From contig CP110632.1 of assembly GCA_026210745.1 (NCBI GenBank), positions 806,001-870,000 of the forward strand: DNA of 64,000 bases. The letters are read 5' to 3'. The notes below the pieces were generated by a model, which worked only from the letters and a program-made list of their open reading frames with translations, was not told the origin of the DNA and did no database searches. Both the position numbers and the translations under genes were made by a program. Shown in pieces: positions 45,382-55,385 of the stretch. Numbering within the stretch: the first letter of the stretch is position 1; every line of letters starts with the position of its first letter. This DNA is from Exobasidium rhododendri. Its lineage: Eukaryota; Basidiomycota; Exobasidiomycetes; Exobasidiales; Exobasidiaceae.

Positions 45382-47860
45382 CTACAAGGACATCCGCGCA
45401 AGACTACGGGCCAACGTGAGTCGAAGAATGTCTAGTCTCTGACTTGCTACCTTTGCATCGAACAGGGCAGCGCTGTCGGAGTCGTCTTCTTCGTCATCTT
45501 TATCAGTGTAAGTGTGTTGAAACAGCTTTTTCGCTTTGGACGGCCCTATCAGAAGCTGTTCCAACAAGCCAAGATAATGCTGAGCTTGGAGAGTATGTAT
45601 AGAAGAAGCAGTAGTGATCTGATCAACCACACGAAGCAACTCGAAGGCTTGCTCTCTGGTAAAGTAATCTCTAGACGTTTCTTGGAGTAACGGTATAGCA
45701 TCCACCAGCATCACCGCCCAAAAGCTCTCGGGTGCGACTCCACTCGTCAGCAATTCGACCAGAAGACTTGCCGCTCCTTGCAGATTCTCCGCTGCATATT
45801 CACGATGAAAATCACGATAGCGAGCGAGGAAAGCAAGTCTACTGGAGTAGAAAGTTGGAGCGGATCCGAGCACGACTTTGGAAAAGGTCGCAGGTAAGCC
45901 AACGCCCTCTCCTACCATCTTGTCGGCGTGGCTTTGTTGCTCCTCATCCGGCGCCGAGGACCAGAGAAGCGAAGGTGGTATTGAGTCGACAGTCTGCACA
46001 AAGGCGTCTACACCTTCTTGGATGTATTGCAGCAAGATCAAGTCGGCGATGCGTTTCATCTGCCTAGCATCGCTCGCTCGGACACAATAAGCAATGGCCG
46101 GGCCATACTTCTTCTCCCTGGTCATTTCTGTCGCCATCTTTTTGCATATCGCCCTGGCCTCTAGATCCATGTTGAGGTCTACACAGGTCTGGATGAGCTC
46201 CATGACCGTGTTGAAATCGTCCGATACTTTCTTGGCCTCCTTCTCTGCTTGCCTTTGCAGTCGCCTCGCTTCTGCTGCTTGCTCCGGATCGTCCGCTTCT
46301 TCATCCATCGCTGCATCTCGTGCTTCCGCTTCGATTTCTTCGGCTCGTTTGAGATCTGCCGTCCGACTGGAGTGTGCATTGGGACCAGTGATGGGAACTT
46401 CTAGCACGATCCATCTCATTCTATGCCGCGCTTTCGGTCCACAGAAGGAGAGATAATCAATGGCTAACCTCCAGAGTCCCTGATCGTCCAGTACTGTTTC
46501 TGCATACTGCTCGAGGTACTTCACGCGAAGAGAATTTCCTTCAATCTCTATCGATCCATCTTGATCATCCAAGACACCGACTCGATCAAGAAGATCCGTC
46601 ATGTGCGCGGCCAGCCAGGCATCGTACTCTGCCGCCAATTGACAAGCTTTGGTCACCTCCCCTTGCGCGAGAGCAGCCAAGAGTGCTTCATGAGGTAGTG
46701 TTGAGTCGATGGGGAATGTCTTCAATATCACTTGCATTGTACCTGGTACATCATCTCTTTTCAGAGCTGGCTGGACAAAGACGCCCCATGCTCCCAAAGC
46801 CTCCCTCCAATCATCACATGCTTCAAAGACTCTCTCTTGAACGCCTGCCATGACCTCTAGAAGACAACGGAACTGTGCTTCAAATGCAAGTCTTTCATCT
46901 TCAATCTCGTCCGCGCTCTTATATGCTCCCTCTGAATCATCTTGAAGCTCCTTTTCCATCTCATCCATGTCTCGCTCCAAGCCACTGAGTAATGATCGCA
47001 CTTGGGATAGCCACTTTCGATGCGCACTGATAAAGTCGTGCTCTAGACCGAACGAAGTAGATCTTGGCATGGAAGAGAGCAGCTTGGACGCTCGTTGAGT
47101 GATGTTCTGCAATTTGGGAGAAGAATGTGTATTGGCCAGGGAGGAGAGAAGAGAAGAGGCAGTCGAGTGAAAGCCGCGAATGACACATCGAAAGATGTAG
47201 CTCCAGTAGTCAGGATGCTGGTGTGGAACTTCGCTCTGGGCAATTTCCTGACCTTGCTCCGTTTGAGGCGCTGCGAAGAGCAGGAGGGTCATTCAGCATA
47301 TACATACTCTCTCAATCTGAAACACACACACACACAGCAGCCGCACACTCACCAAAATCAAAAGAATTCAGCCAGTGCAGTATTTCTTCCCCGACGACGC
47401 CTGTTCCCCTCCCGTCCGCTGGGATGTAGATGGTCTCCAAGAAGTGCAAGATAGTATGTAGCCAATGACTGAGCTCCAAGTCGGCTTCCTCTTCTAAGTT
47501 CTCAGAGACTATCTCTACTGATTCAAACGTTTGAACATAACGCTTGAGAGCATCACGATATAGACCAGAAATCCGACGATAATACTGGAGTGTTTGCACA
47601 GAAGGTAGCAGCGATGATATCGATGATCGACTGTGTAGTAACGCGGTCTTTTGTCGGACTGCTTCATCGGATGCGATTTTTTGCAAGGACGAAAAGATGG
47701 TGAATGTTTCAGCTAGTAGAGTGATCTTGTCCTCTGTCGCCCAGTCACCCGCAAAGAGACCTCGGAAATTGCCTTGCACGACGGTGGACTTTGATGAAGA
47801 GGCCACAGGCGCAGCTATCCGCTGTGATGACATCCCTGCCGCACCGAGTCTTTGCGTCAT
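45382..47860 (-). CDS. NUP85: Nucleoporin Nup85, Y-complex subunit
   Basis: A scaffold subunit of the Nup84/Nup107-160 Y complex of nuclear pores. Two exons (47860-47353, 47270-45382) joined across an 82-bp intron give 798 aa, helical throughout. Recognisable stretches against vertebrate Nup85: HPDYWSYIFRCVIRGF, DDQGLWRLAIDYLSFC, YGPAIAYCVRASDARQM, LAFLARYRDFHREYA, LLVELLTSGVAPESFW followed by DAIPLLQE, and the final LDILRLTLARSLARM. The intron joins LNSFDF to APQTEQG. An inserted Glu/Ala/Arg-rich segment (about nt 46240-46360) lies in the middle. Sec13/Seh1 blade-insertion details cannot be judged from the sequence. Confidence 0.9.
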
Positions 47861-48132
47861 GAAGATGCAGACAGGGCGAGCGCGGAAGAAGGACGATGTT
47901 GGTGTTGGTGTTTCAAGTAGGCTCGAGAAGAAAGCCTCGCATCTCCATGTCTACTGCTTGCTAGGAGCTGCAAAAAGCGCGAATGGACCTCGATGTTCTC
48001 CCACGCGATAAGCCTTTTAGGCACTTGTCACTTCGCAGGAGGTAAAGTCCGGGACAAAGGGACGGATAGGCTTTCGTTTCTCTGTAGCACCGGACTGCCA
48101 CGCCAAAGCTCCTCACGCTCCTGCAGCTCACC
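47861..48132. promoter_or_regulatory. Divergent promoter, NUP85 and AP-2 sigma
   Basis: 272 bp between divergent start codons; GC-rich, with no TATA box seen. Confidence 0.4.
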
Positions 48133-48849
48133 ATGCTACGTTGGCTGCTAGTACAGAATAGACAGGGAAAGTCGAGGCTGTCCAAGTTCTACGTTCCCCT
48201 AGACGACGATGAGAAGGTTCGGCTCAAGGGAGAAGTCCATCGATTGATTGCACCTCGCGATCAAAAGTATCAGAGCAACTTTGTCGAGGTGAGCGCACGT
48301 TGTAAGCCTTACAAAGTCAAGCTCGAACACACTCTCACACGATCACATTGAATGCTGCAGTACCAAAATTACAAGGTCGTCTATCGTAGGTATGCTGGGC
48401 TCTTCTTCTGCGTCTGCATCGATGCAAATGACAACGAGCTGGCGTACTTGGAGGCAATTCACCTTTTCGTGGAAGTGCTGGGTGAGTACTAGACTTCGGA
48501 CATCCCCAGCCTTACTTTAGAATCACCACTTATACTGACACTTCGCTTTTTTACAGATTCTTTCTTCGGAAACGTTTGCGAGTTGGATCTCGTCTTCAAC
48601 TTTTACAAGGTGAGGAAGTCTGCCTACGAAGAGCACACAAAGTAGTACGATCGTCTGATCTCTCTTGCTTTCACTCTTTCAGGTCTATGCTATACTCGAC
48701 GAGATCTTCCTTGCTGGTGAGATAGAAGAAACGAGCAAGCTAGTCGTTCTCGCAAGATTAGATCAACGTGAGTCTGCATGTCGGGACCATCGCGAAATAG
48801 CACGAACACTGACACGGCTCCACATTGTCCAGTGGAGAGGCTGGATTAA
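48133..48849 (+). CDS. APS2: AP-2 complex sigma subunit (clathrin adaptor)
   Basis: The small subunit of the endocytic AP-2 adaptor at the plasma membrane. Five exons (48133-48288, 48361-48481, 48557-48609, 48683-48767, 48833-48849) encode 143 aa, essentially the family length of 142. The most intron-dense gene in the window. Exon sequences run [54 protein letters not shown] and [18 protein letters not shown]. The last exon adds only about five residues (LERLD) and the stop. AP-2 rather than AP-1 is supported by [12 protein letters not shown] and LAGEIEETS; separating sigma paralogues by eye leaves a little doubt. Confidence 0.92.
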
Positions 48850-48979
48850 CAGCACGAACATGTCTTATCTCTTCTTCTCTCCTTTTTCTTGGTATTCGCA
48901 CTACGGCACTACTGTATTATTATTTCATATGGCCACTTCTATGGCAACGGGTTACTCGCACAATTTCAAGAATTTTACA

Positions 48980-50978
48980 TCATGACTCCGTGTCTACATG
49001 ATCGACAGACCAAGCGGCGTACGAAAAGCTCTCGAAAAGACCTCGACCCCCACGGTATTCGGAAATGCTCTCACCGAGGTGATCAGTGTCTAAATGCAGA
49101 TATGGTCGAGTCAGGGGAGTAAGATGGAGGCCGAGATTGCGGAGGTATGTCTTGACGTCGTTATTAAGAGCCCACGCAGGCCCGAAGAGGAGGTGCTGGG
49201 AGTCGGTATGACTGGGAACAAGCGTTCTCGCCATGTCCTCTACTGACATGCTCTGACGATCATGCACTAAGACGCTCTCTCCAGATTTGCCGATTGGGGT
49301 AATGAGATGTCGTGGGGGCATGAAGCTTCTCCAGAATGTCAACTGAATCGGATCAGCATTTCTGGCCAAGGTACGACTGCGAAGTTGATCGTTGACGTCT
49401 AGCATGGCAGGAATCATACCGCCCTGATGAAGAATACCAAAGAAGACGGCAGTGGCAAGATACTGTACGATAGTTATCGAGAGCTATGGAGGAAGTAAAC
49501 GGGTGTCAGTCTGCCCTTTAAGATCGCATCACTGTTCGTTGCAACCCACTACAATGCCCATGTTGGAAGACGGGGAGGTGGCGAAAAGTATGCAAGCGGG
49601 CAGGACAAGAGGAAGGAGAAAGCGAGGCTCTTGATGCGGTTGAATTGACAGCACGGCAAGTGAAGTGAAGACTGTAGTAGCCATGACTGCGGAACAATTC
49701 GAATGTCAGCATCAAAGGAAAGAGATGTTGAATATCCGAAGCAGAGCGTACCTCCGTTGATCTTGTGATTTGCGAGATAAGACTGCTTTCTCGATGGCAG
49801 AGCGGAAATCGCAATTGCGACACATTGCAACCAAGGGCCAATGCCAAGAATCATGGGTGCATTGACGACAGCATGCAACCAACGGGGATGAAGTCCATGC
49901 CTGCTTAGATTGTCCGCTTTGAGATTGTAAAGCGCAGCGTTGAGAGGGACGATGACAGGCGGCCAAAAGGGAGTCGTGTGCGATAAGCGCGAATGATAGT
50001 ACCAAGTATCGTAGCAGATGTGAAGAGCTGCTGTTATTATTGCAGAGACAGCTGCGCTCATCAAACACTTCGTCGTCGCTCTCCACCTGATGTCGGATGT
50101 AAGACTTCCGCTCCAAGCCAATCGGACAAAGTGAATCCCAATTGGCAGCGCAAAGATGATGAATGTAAAGCGAGAGAATAGGCCGAGGCTGAAGAGGATC
50201 CCCAAAAGGCAGGAGAGGCCATGCCATCGTACTCTCTGGCTCTGTATGTGTGCCAAGAAGAGGGAGGGGTCAGTTTGGCGCCACCGTGGACTCAATGATG
50301 ACCCTTGCTGCTCACACTTGGCGTCGATGCCAATTTCTGTAACGCAACAAAGCAAAGGGCGAGTATTGCGGCTTCGATGTTGTTGGAGAAAGAGCGCACA
50401 CTGAAGGCAAGAGCAGCGCCTGATCCAGCCCAGATCGACATGCCCTTCCACTTCGACGAGAAAGGCAGCAGATGCCATGCACTCCAATCTACGGATGCAG
50501 CGTCAGATGTTGTCGTCAGATGTTGCACAAGAGAGGCACTTACCAATGACAAAAGAGTAGAGAAGGAAGGCCACCCGAGATGTCATGAAGAGGCTATGTG
50601 CAGAAGGGTCTACAGGCGACCTTTCAGGATCTGCCTGATATATACTCGCCTCTCACCCAAGACTCACTGGACCCTATGAGAGAGAAAGGCAGCCCAAACA
50701 GCCGGATGCTTGCCATCGACCGACAAGGGTAGCGCGGGTCGAATTCCCACGTCCTGAGAACGTCTATGCTGAATGCTTCCCCTGAAAGCGAGGTGGCAAG
50801 ATAGCATGTTCAACTGACTGTAAAAATCCGACAAGGGATGGGCTCGATAATCACCTGCGACAATCTCGCCAAATTGGAACCATTCATCAGGATGTATGTA
50901 ACCCGGCGATAGTGTGAGCAGTATCCGAATGCATACTAGCACAAGGTAGACGACGACCCCCTGCCTACTTCCAGGCAT
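48980..50978 (-). CDS. GPI mannosyltransferase 4 (SMP3/PIG-Z type), apparent frameshift
   Basis: Adds the fourth mannose to GPI anchors in the ER lumen (GT22 family). Exons 50978-50855, 50781-50668, 50609-50544, 50488-50316, 50241-49752, 49686-49553 and 49483/4-48980; all early joins keep frame. Motifs: YIHPDEWFQ at the first lumenal loop with the key HPDE, RTWEFDPRYPCRS, VRSFSNNIEA, PHQEPRFLLPLVLP and GILHQGG, all GT22 signatures. Problem: the last exon begins in frame as LSITIVQYLATAVFF but must shift by one base to continue GILHQGGMIPAML. The T run there (AAAA on the plus strand, about 49439-49442) is one base too long. An alternative without the shift (donor near 49530, acceptor just before TATCTT) costs a membrane helix. 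See findings. Confidence 0.8.
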
Positions 50979-51253
50979 TACTGATTAGGTTCGCCGGTGA
51001 AAAAAATCCTGCGAAGCGCCATTCTCCGGCCAAGCAACTCTATGCGAGTACCTGGTAGGAAGGGGAGAGGCTCGTGAAGTTCGAGCAGCGCCAAAAAGGC
51101 AGAAGAAAGGGCGCGCTAATCATGAACACTCCTAAAATACGCACGGACTGTGTTTCAGTATCTTGACTCTCCTTTATCTCTCTCTGTCTCCCTCCTCATA
51201 ACCACTTTAGCGAAAGATTGCTCCTCTTCCTCCTCTATCGATCCCCTTCAGTC
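50979..51253. promoter_or_regulatory. Divergent promoter, SMP3-like gene and DNAJB6-like gene
   Basis: 275 bp between divergent start codons, with a CT-rich leader before 51254. No clear heat-shock element triplet was recognised. Confidence 0.4.
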
Positions 51254-52427
51254 ATGTCTTACACTGAGTCGCTATACGTGATCCTGGGCGTACACGAAGA
51301 AGCTTCACAGCAGGAGATTAAGCAAGCATACAAGAAGGCGTGAGTTTACTCTGCTGCTGATGTGCATGTAGTACCACCTCTCCTGATGTCCACCTCGAAT
51401 ACAGTGCTCTACGGACTCACCCTGATCGGGCTGTTCCCGAACGCAAGCTAGAGGCGGAAACCAACTTCAAGAAGGTGGCAGAGTGAGTCAAAGTAGATCA
51501 TCATTAGGCATTTTCTTCCTTTTGACACACTATCATCGTTGTCAGAGCATACGAGATCCTTTCCGAACCAGCCAGTCGAAACCGATACAATCTCTACGGC
51601 ACACCTTCTTCACCACCTCCAATGTCATCATCCCGAGCAAGGGGCCAGCAAGGCAACTCCTCCTCCTCTTCATCGCCCAATACGTACTTTGGTGTCTCAC
51701 CTGACTCAAAGCCGTTCAGCTTCCAATGGGAATCCTCACACGATTCTGCCCGACGTGCTCAAGCACAGCGTGGGAGTGGCAATCGCCGCCCGTTTGGCGT
51801 TGATCCTTTCCAGCTCTTCAACGAGATGTTTGCAAGAGAATTTGGAAGTGGGATGGGGGGTGGGATGGGAGGTGGTATGGGAGCCTTTGATGAACATCCT
51901 TTCTTTGCCAACCATCAGAAAATGGCCAACAGTGGCGGATTTGGCTTTGGTGCAGCAAGGGATGACCAGGCATCGGGCTTTGGAGATATGGGCTTCGGCT
52001 TCGACTCGCCCTTTTCATCACAGGGAACAAATGCTGTGGCTGCAACTAGAAGAGGTGTAGGCCAAAGCCTCGGTCCGTATTCCAGCTCGTCGATGATGGG
52101 GGGCATGATGGGAGGAAACATGATGGGAGGAAACATGATGGGAGGAAACATGATGGGAGCAAGTGCTGGGAACGGGAACTTTCAGAGCGAAAGTCGGAGC
52201 AGCCGTACCATCAATGGCCGGACTGAGACGGTAGTTCGAAAAGTAGATGCACAAGTGAGTGACTGTCGAAGGAGACAAGTGCACTTTGACAACACTGATC
52301 TGATCACCGCGCTTTACTACCGTATCCTTTACAGGGCAACGAGACTGTGCATACAACGTCGCCAGAAGGTCAACGTGTCCATGTCAATGGGGTGGAGCAG
52401 CCAACTCATCCACTTCTTCAAGGATAA
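51254..52427 (+). CDS. J-domain co-chaperone, DNAJB6-like
   Basis: An Hsp70 co-chaperone. Four exons (51254-51339, 51405-51482, 51546-52254, 52335-52427) give 321 aa, and the phases match at every join. J domain at residues 4-70 (SLYVILGVHEEASQQEIKQA, HPD in RTHPDRAVP, then AYEILSEPASRNRYNLYG). A Ser-rich, Gly/Phe/Met-rich middle follows, including the run DPFQLFNEMF. The C-terminus SRTINGRTETVVRKVDAQGN and VHVNGVEQP resembles the short beta-sheet domain of DNAJB6/DNAJB2-type proteins rather than the two-barrel domain of Sis1. Three 15-bp copies near 52110-52157 encode repeated GGNMM units. The last exon is supported because reading through its intron would destroy the VxVNG motif. Confidence 0.85.
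52109..52158 (+). repeat. 15-bp tandem repeat in the J-protein gene
   Basis: Three near-perfect copies of a unit containing ggaaacatgatggga. They encode GGNMM-type pentapeptides within the Gly/Met-rich segment. Length polymorphism is likely. Confidence 0.85.
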
Positions 52428-53360
52428 GACGATGGACAACTAATATACAAAGGCCGGAATCAAGCAGCACGTATTTGGAGACATCACACACACACACGAA
52501 ACAAACGATAGGAGGGCAGTCAGATTAAGGATCGGACTCTCTCTTACTCATACTTCTCGTCTCGCCTTGCAACAGTGCACTCTGTTACTTTCTTTTCTTC
52601 TTCATTTGCTCTCGGCTTCACCTTGCCATCGTGTGCTCGGAGACTGGAGATTCGACTTTGACGGCACGCAGACTACCGCTTTACATCAAGGAAAGTGGAG
52701 CCGGTACTCAACGTCGTTTTGCACCTCATCATTTCATCACTCAGGCTGCCTCAATCGCAAGACTCAAAAGCAAGTTTCTCACCCCACTATGACAATCTCA
52801 AAACAATGTCAGCGTTGTCAGGCGGAGGTGCCAGCGCTCTAAGCGCCGATCGATGTACTCGTTGATTGTGACTGCTATCAAAGAGCGACATTGTGAGACT
52901 GGGCAAGATCGGCAATAGAGTACTTCCGCTTGCACGGCCTCGTCCTCCAGGCCTGCTGGACATTCCTGCACACCTCTCTGTGGCTCCTCTGCCGCTTTCT
53001 TTGGGAGCAGCGCATTCAGTCCCTTTGTGGAGCGGATATTTCGAGGTCTGAGACAACGATGTTCGCGGGTCTCAGCATATTTTGAGTTTCAACATGGGGT
53101 TTAAAAATGGTCCGCAAAGTAACTCAAACATCATTGACAGCAACACCGATGAAGCCTACTAAGCGTTTGGACGTCGAAGAACATTCCCCATTGACGGAGG
53201 TACTATAGTGGCGGTGTGTCGATCTCAGCTGCATTTAAAGGACGGCCAACACAGCAGCAGAAGATCGACGGCAATTCAAGTATAAATAGGAACAACTCTT
53301 TGTCATCATACTCTTTCCCATCACTGCCCACCTCCTTCCCTTTGCAAGTCTCGACACGCC
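52428..53360. other. Intergenic, J-protein 3' end to secreted-protein gene
   Basis: 933 bp. One 91-codon open frame at 52567-52842 looks hydrophobic at its start but opens at TTG, not ATG, so it is not called. A TATA box at 53281 belongs to the next gene. No repeat or RNA gene was recognised. Confidence 0.45.
53281..53290 (+). promoter_or_regulatory. TATA box of the 53361 secreted-protein gene
   Basis: tataaatagg, 80 bp before the ATG, is the best core-promoter match in the window. Confidence 0.75.
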
Positions 53361-54338
53361 ATGCAGATCCCTTGCCTCAAATTGTCTGCTCTTGTCGGCC
53401 CCTTCTTCGCGTTGACTGTGCTTCATGGCCAAGTAGAAGCTGTTCCTGCTGGCACACCAACCACACCGCCTGTCTGTAAGCCAGCTTGTGACACACCAGC
53501 TTCGTGCGCACCATTTGCCAAGTGGACTGCGGTCGACTCATTGTCTGTCACCTTGAGCCATGAGCGAGGCGTGCCGGGATCGTCACGCCCAGCGCCATAC
53601 GACAAAAAGCAATGGTGGAAGAAAGGAGGAGTTCAAGGGAAGGAGACCTTCTGGGGAGGTCATATCTTGAACGACGGCTCCATGAAGCAGTGGACGTACG
53701 GACTTGCTCCCGATGCAAACAGTGTGTACATCTACAAGTACGATCTAGGCGCCACCGTCCCTGCCAAATACTACTGGCAAGGTGCATCAGGCGATTGTGT
53801 GGCTCCTGCCAATGCCTTCGCAGCATTCAGTCAGCTTGCATCTGTATCTGTTATGATCGACCCGACCGCCAAACCGAGTCCCGCAAAGCCGACTCCACCC
53901 GCAAAGTTTCCTTCTGGACAACTGCCTTCAGGTGCGGTCAAATGCGCACAAGCCTGCGTACAGACCGCTACAGAAGACTGCTCCGACTTCCTCTTTCCTC
54001 TACTCTGGACTTTCGCTACCGATGCTGTCAAAGTGAGCGATGGAACCGACGCTACGAGGAGCAACATAAAGACAAAAGAGTGGAAGATAGAAGACAAGAA
54101 CATCAAAGGTAACGTCTTCAGCGGCAAGATAGCAAGTGACGGCACCATGGAGATGACGTCCGCCGGACCGAGCGTGAAAGGGCAGCACTACACCTATCGA
54201 TTCTACATCGATGGCTCCGACCATACGAGCTTCTACTACTTGGACGGTGGAGATCATTGCGCCTCCGACGCAGGTCTCTTCCCAGTGGGCCTGTTCGATA
54301 AGATCACAGCTGTTCGCGTTTCCAAGAAGCTTGTGTAG
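53361..54338 (+). CDS. Secreted protein, family A (two tandem domains)
   Basis: Intronless, 325 aa. A signal peptide (MQIPCLKLSALVGPFFALTV, cleavage probably after VEA) precedes two copies of the family A domain. Copy 1 spans about residues 35-170: CKPACDTPASC, core GGHILNDGSMKQW, YIYKYDL, KYYWQGASGDC, FSQLASVSVMI. A Pro/Lys-rich linker (KPSPAKPTPPAKFPSG) joins it to copy 2, residues 195-325: CAQACVQTATEDC, core SGKIASDGTMEM, YTYRFYI, SFYYLDGGDHC, LFDKITAVRV. The two copies share only the block pattern, so the duplication is old. Four cysteines per copy could make two disulphides each. TATA at 53281. Function unknown. Its neighbour at 54770 is a one-domain relative. Confidence 0.88.
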   Translation: MQIPCLKLSALVGPFFALTVLHGQVEAVPAGTPTTPPVCKPACDTPASCAPFAKWTAVDSLSVTLSHERGVPGSSRPAPYDKKQWWKKGGVQGKETFWGGHILNDGSMKQWTYGLAPDANSVYIYKYDLGATVPAKYYWQGASGDCVAPANAFAAFSQLASVSVMIDPTAKPSPAKPTPPAKFPSGQLPSGAVKCAQACVQTATEDCSDFLFPLLWTFATDAVKVSDGTDATRSNIKTKEWKIEDKNIKGNVFSGKIASDGTMEMTSAGPSVKGQHYTYRFYIDGSDHTSFYYLDGGDHCASDAGLFPVGLFDKITAVRVSKKLV

Positions 54339-54769
54339 GAGTATCACGAGGCAGTCCCCACCTGTCCTTACATCCAAAATAGTCAATCCTTCTCTTCTCT
54401 TTCCGATATGACGTCTGCATGAGTCAGCTCCTGTAAATGCCAGTCTTTGAAGACACTACTATAGCATACCTCTTTCCACCTCCTTGAAAAAAAGTTGGCA
54501 GCGGCGCCGCACTTTGTCATCCTCCTTGAGGCATTGGCTCAGGACGGTCGGTGCAGTTCCGAGGGGGTTTCAAGCTGGACGAGGCCAATCATTGCTCTGA
54601 AGATCCGTGGCTTTGCTTGGCAAGGCAAGCTTCAACTTCACTTGAATGGCTGATGGTCACTACCCGCGATCCTCCTCCAGGAGTATCTATATCTAGGCCG
54701 ACTCCCTACCTCGCCACTTCTACATTCCCCCCCTCCCGACCTGATCACTTCTCCCTTCATCTCGCAAGC
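54339..54769. other. Intergenic between the two tandem secreted-protein genes
   Basis: 431 bp. A TATA-like tctatatct at 54686-54694 lies about 80 bp before the next ATG, followed by a CT-rich leader. No other gene is seen. Confidence 0.5.
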
Positions 54770-55192
54770 ATGCAACTGATCAGATTCACACTCCTTCTCG
54801 TGACTTTGTGCATCGTTTCCTTTACAAGTGTAGAGGCCGCCTGTAGTCTCTGCGGTACCTGTCCGATCTCTTCTGGCGCGCAATGTCAGCCGCGCAACTG
54901 CAAGATAGGTGCTCAAGTCGTGGCAACTCTACGCGGCACTGCCAATTCTCAACTCAACACAATCACTCTTCAGAACGCAGGTTGGATATTCGACATTGAT
55001 GGCATACAGAACAAGATGTTCATCAAAGGAAACGGAGCAGGTGGAGTCTATTTCATGGTCGTGAACCACGGCTCAGATCGAGAATTCTGGCACATCGACG
55101 GATCGGACAGGTGTGATGACGTCGTACACGGCAACGGCAACGTAGACGCAACCACCTACAAATTAGCCAATGTCTACAGACGAATCATGTAA
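54770..55192 (+). CDS. Small secreted protein, family A (one short domain)
   Basis: Intronless, 140 aa. A signal peptide (MQLIRFTLLLVTLCIVSFTS, cleavage probably after VEA) and a Cys-rich start (CSLCGTCPISSGAQCQPRNC). The later blocks match the other members: GWIFDIDGIQNKMFI, VYFMVVN, EFWHIDGSDRC and the end TTYKLANVYRRIM. It has more cysteines at the N-terminus than its relatives and a shorter middle. The frame is open upstream, but ATG 54770 is the first start followed by a signal peptide and has a suitable TATA-like site. It lies 431 bp after, and on the same strand as, the two-domain relative, which suggests tandem duplication. Function unknown. Confidence 0.82.
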   Translation: MQLIRFTLLLVTLCIVSFTSVEAACSLCGTCPISSGAQCQPRNCKIGAQVVATLRGTANSQLNTITLQNAGWIFDIDGIQNKMFIKGNGAGGVYFMVVNHGSDREFWHIDGSDRCDDVVHGNGNVDATTYKLANVYRRIM

Positions 55193-55385
55193 GAAGGAAG
55201 CGGGGTGAGCCTTTAAGAAGTAGTGGGGCAGTGTCTCTTCGTTGACACGTATGAACGAGTCACGCTTTGCTTCTTTTTACTCCACTCAGGCTCCGATCTT
55301 ACAGCCTCCTCTTTGCCTCCTTCGTCGCGCTTGACACTGTCTTTGAATATAATTACTTGTCGTCATTAAAATCATCATCATCATT

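Noticed and set aside
52567..52842. 91-codon frame with a hydrophobic, signal-like start near the secreted family genes
   Set aside because: It opens at TTG with no ATG before the hydrophobic part, shows none of the family blocks and has no acceptor joining it to an upstream exon.
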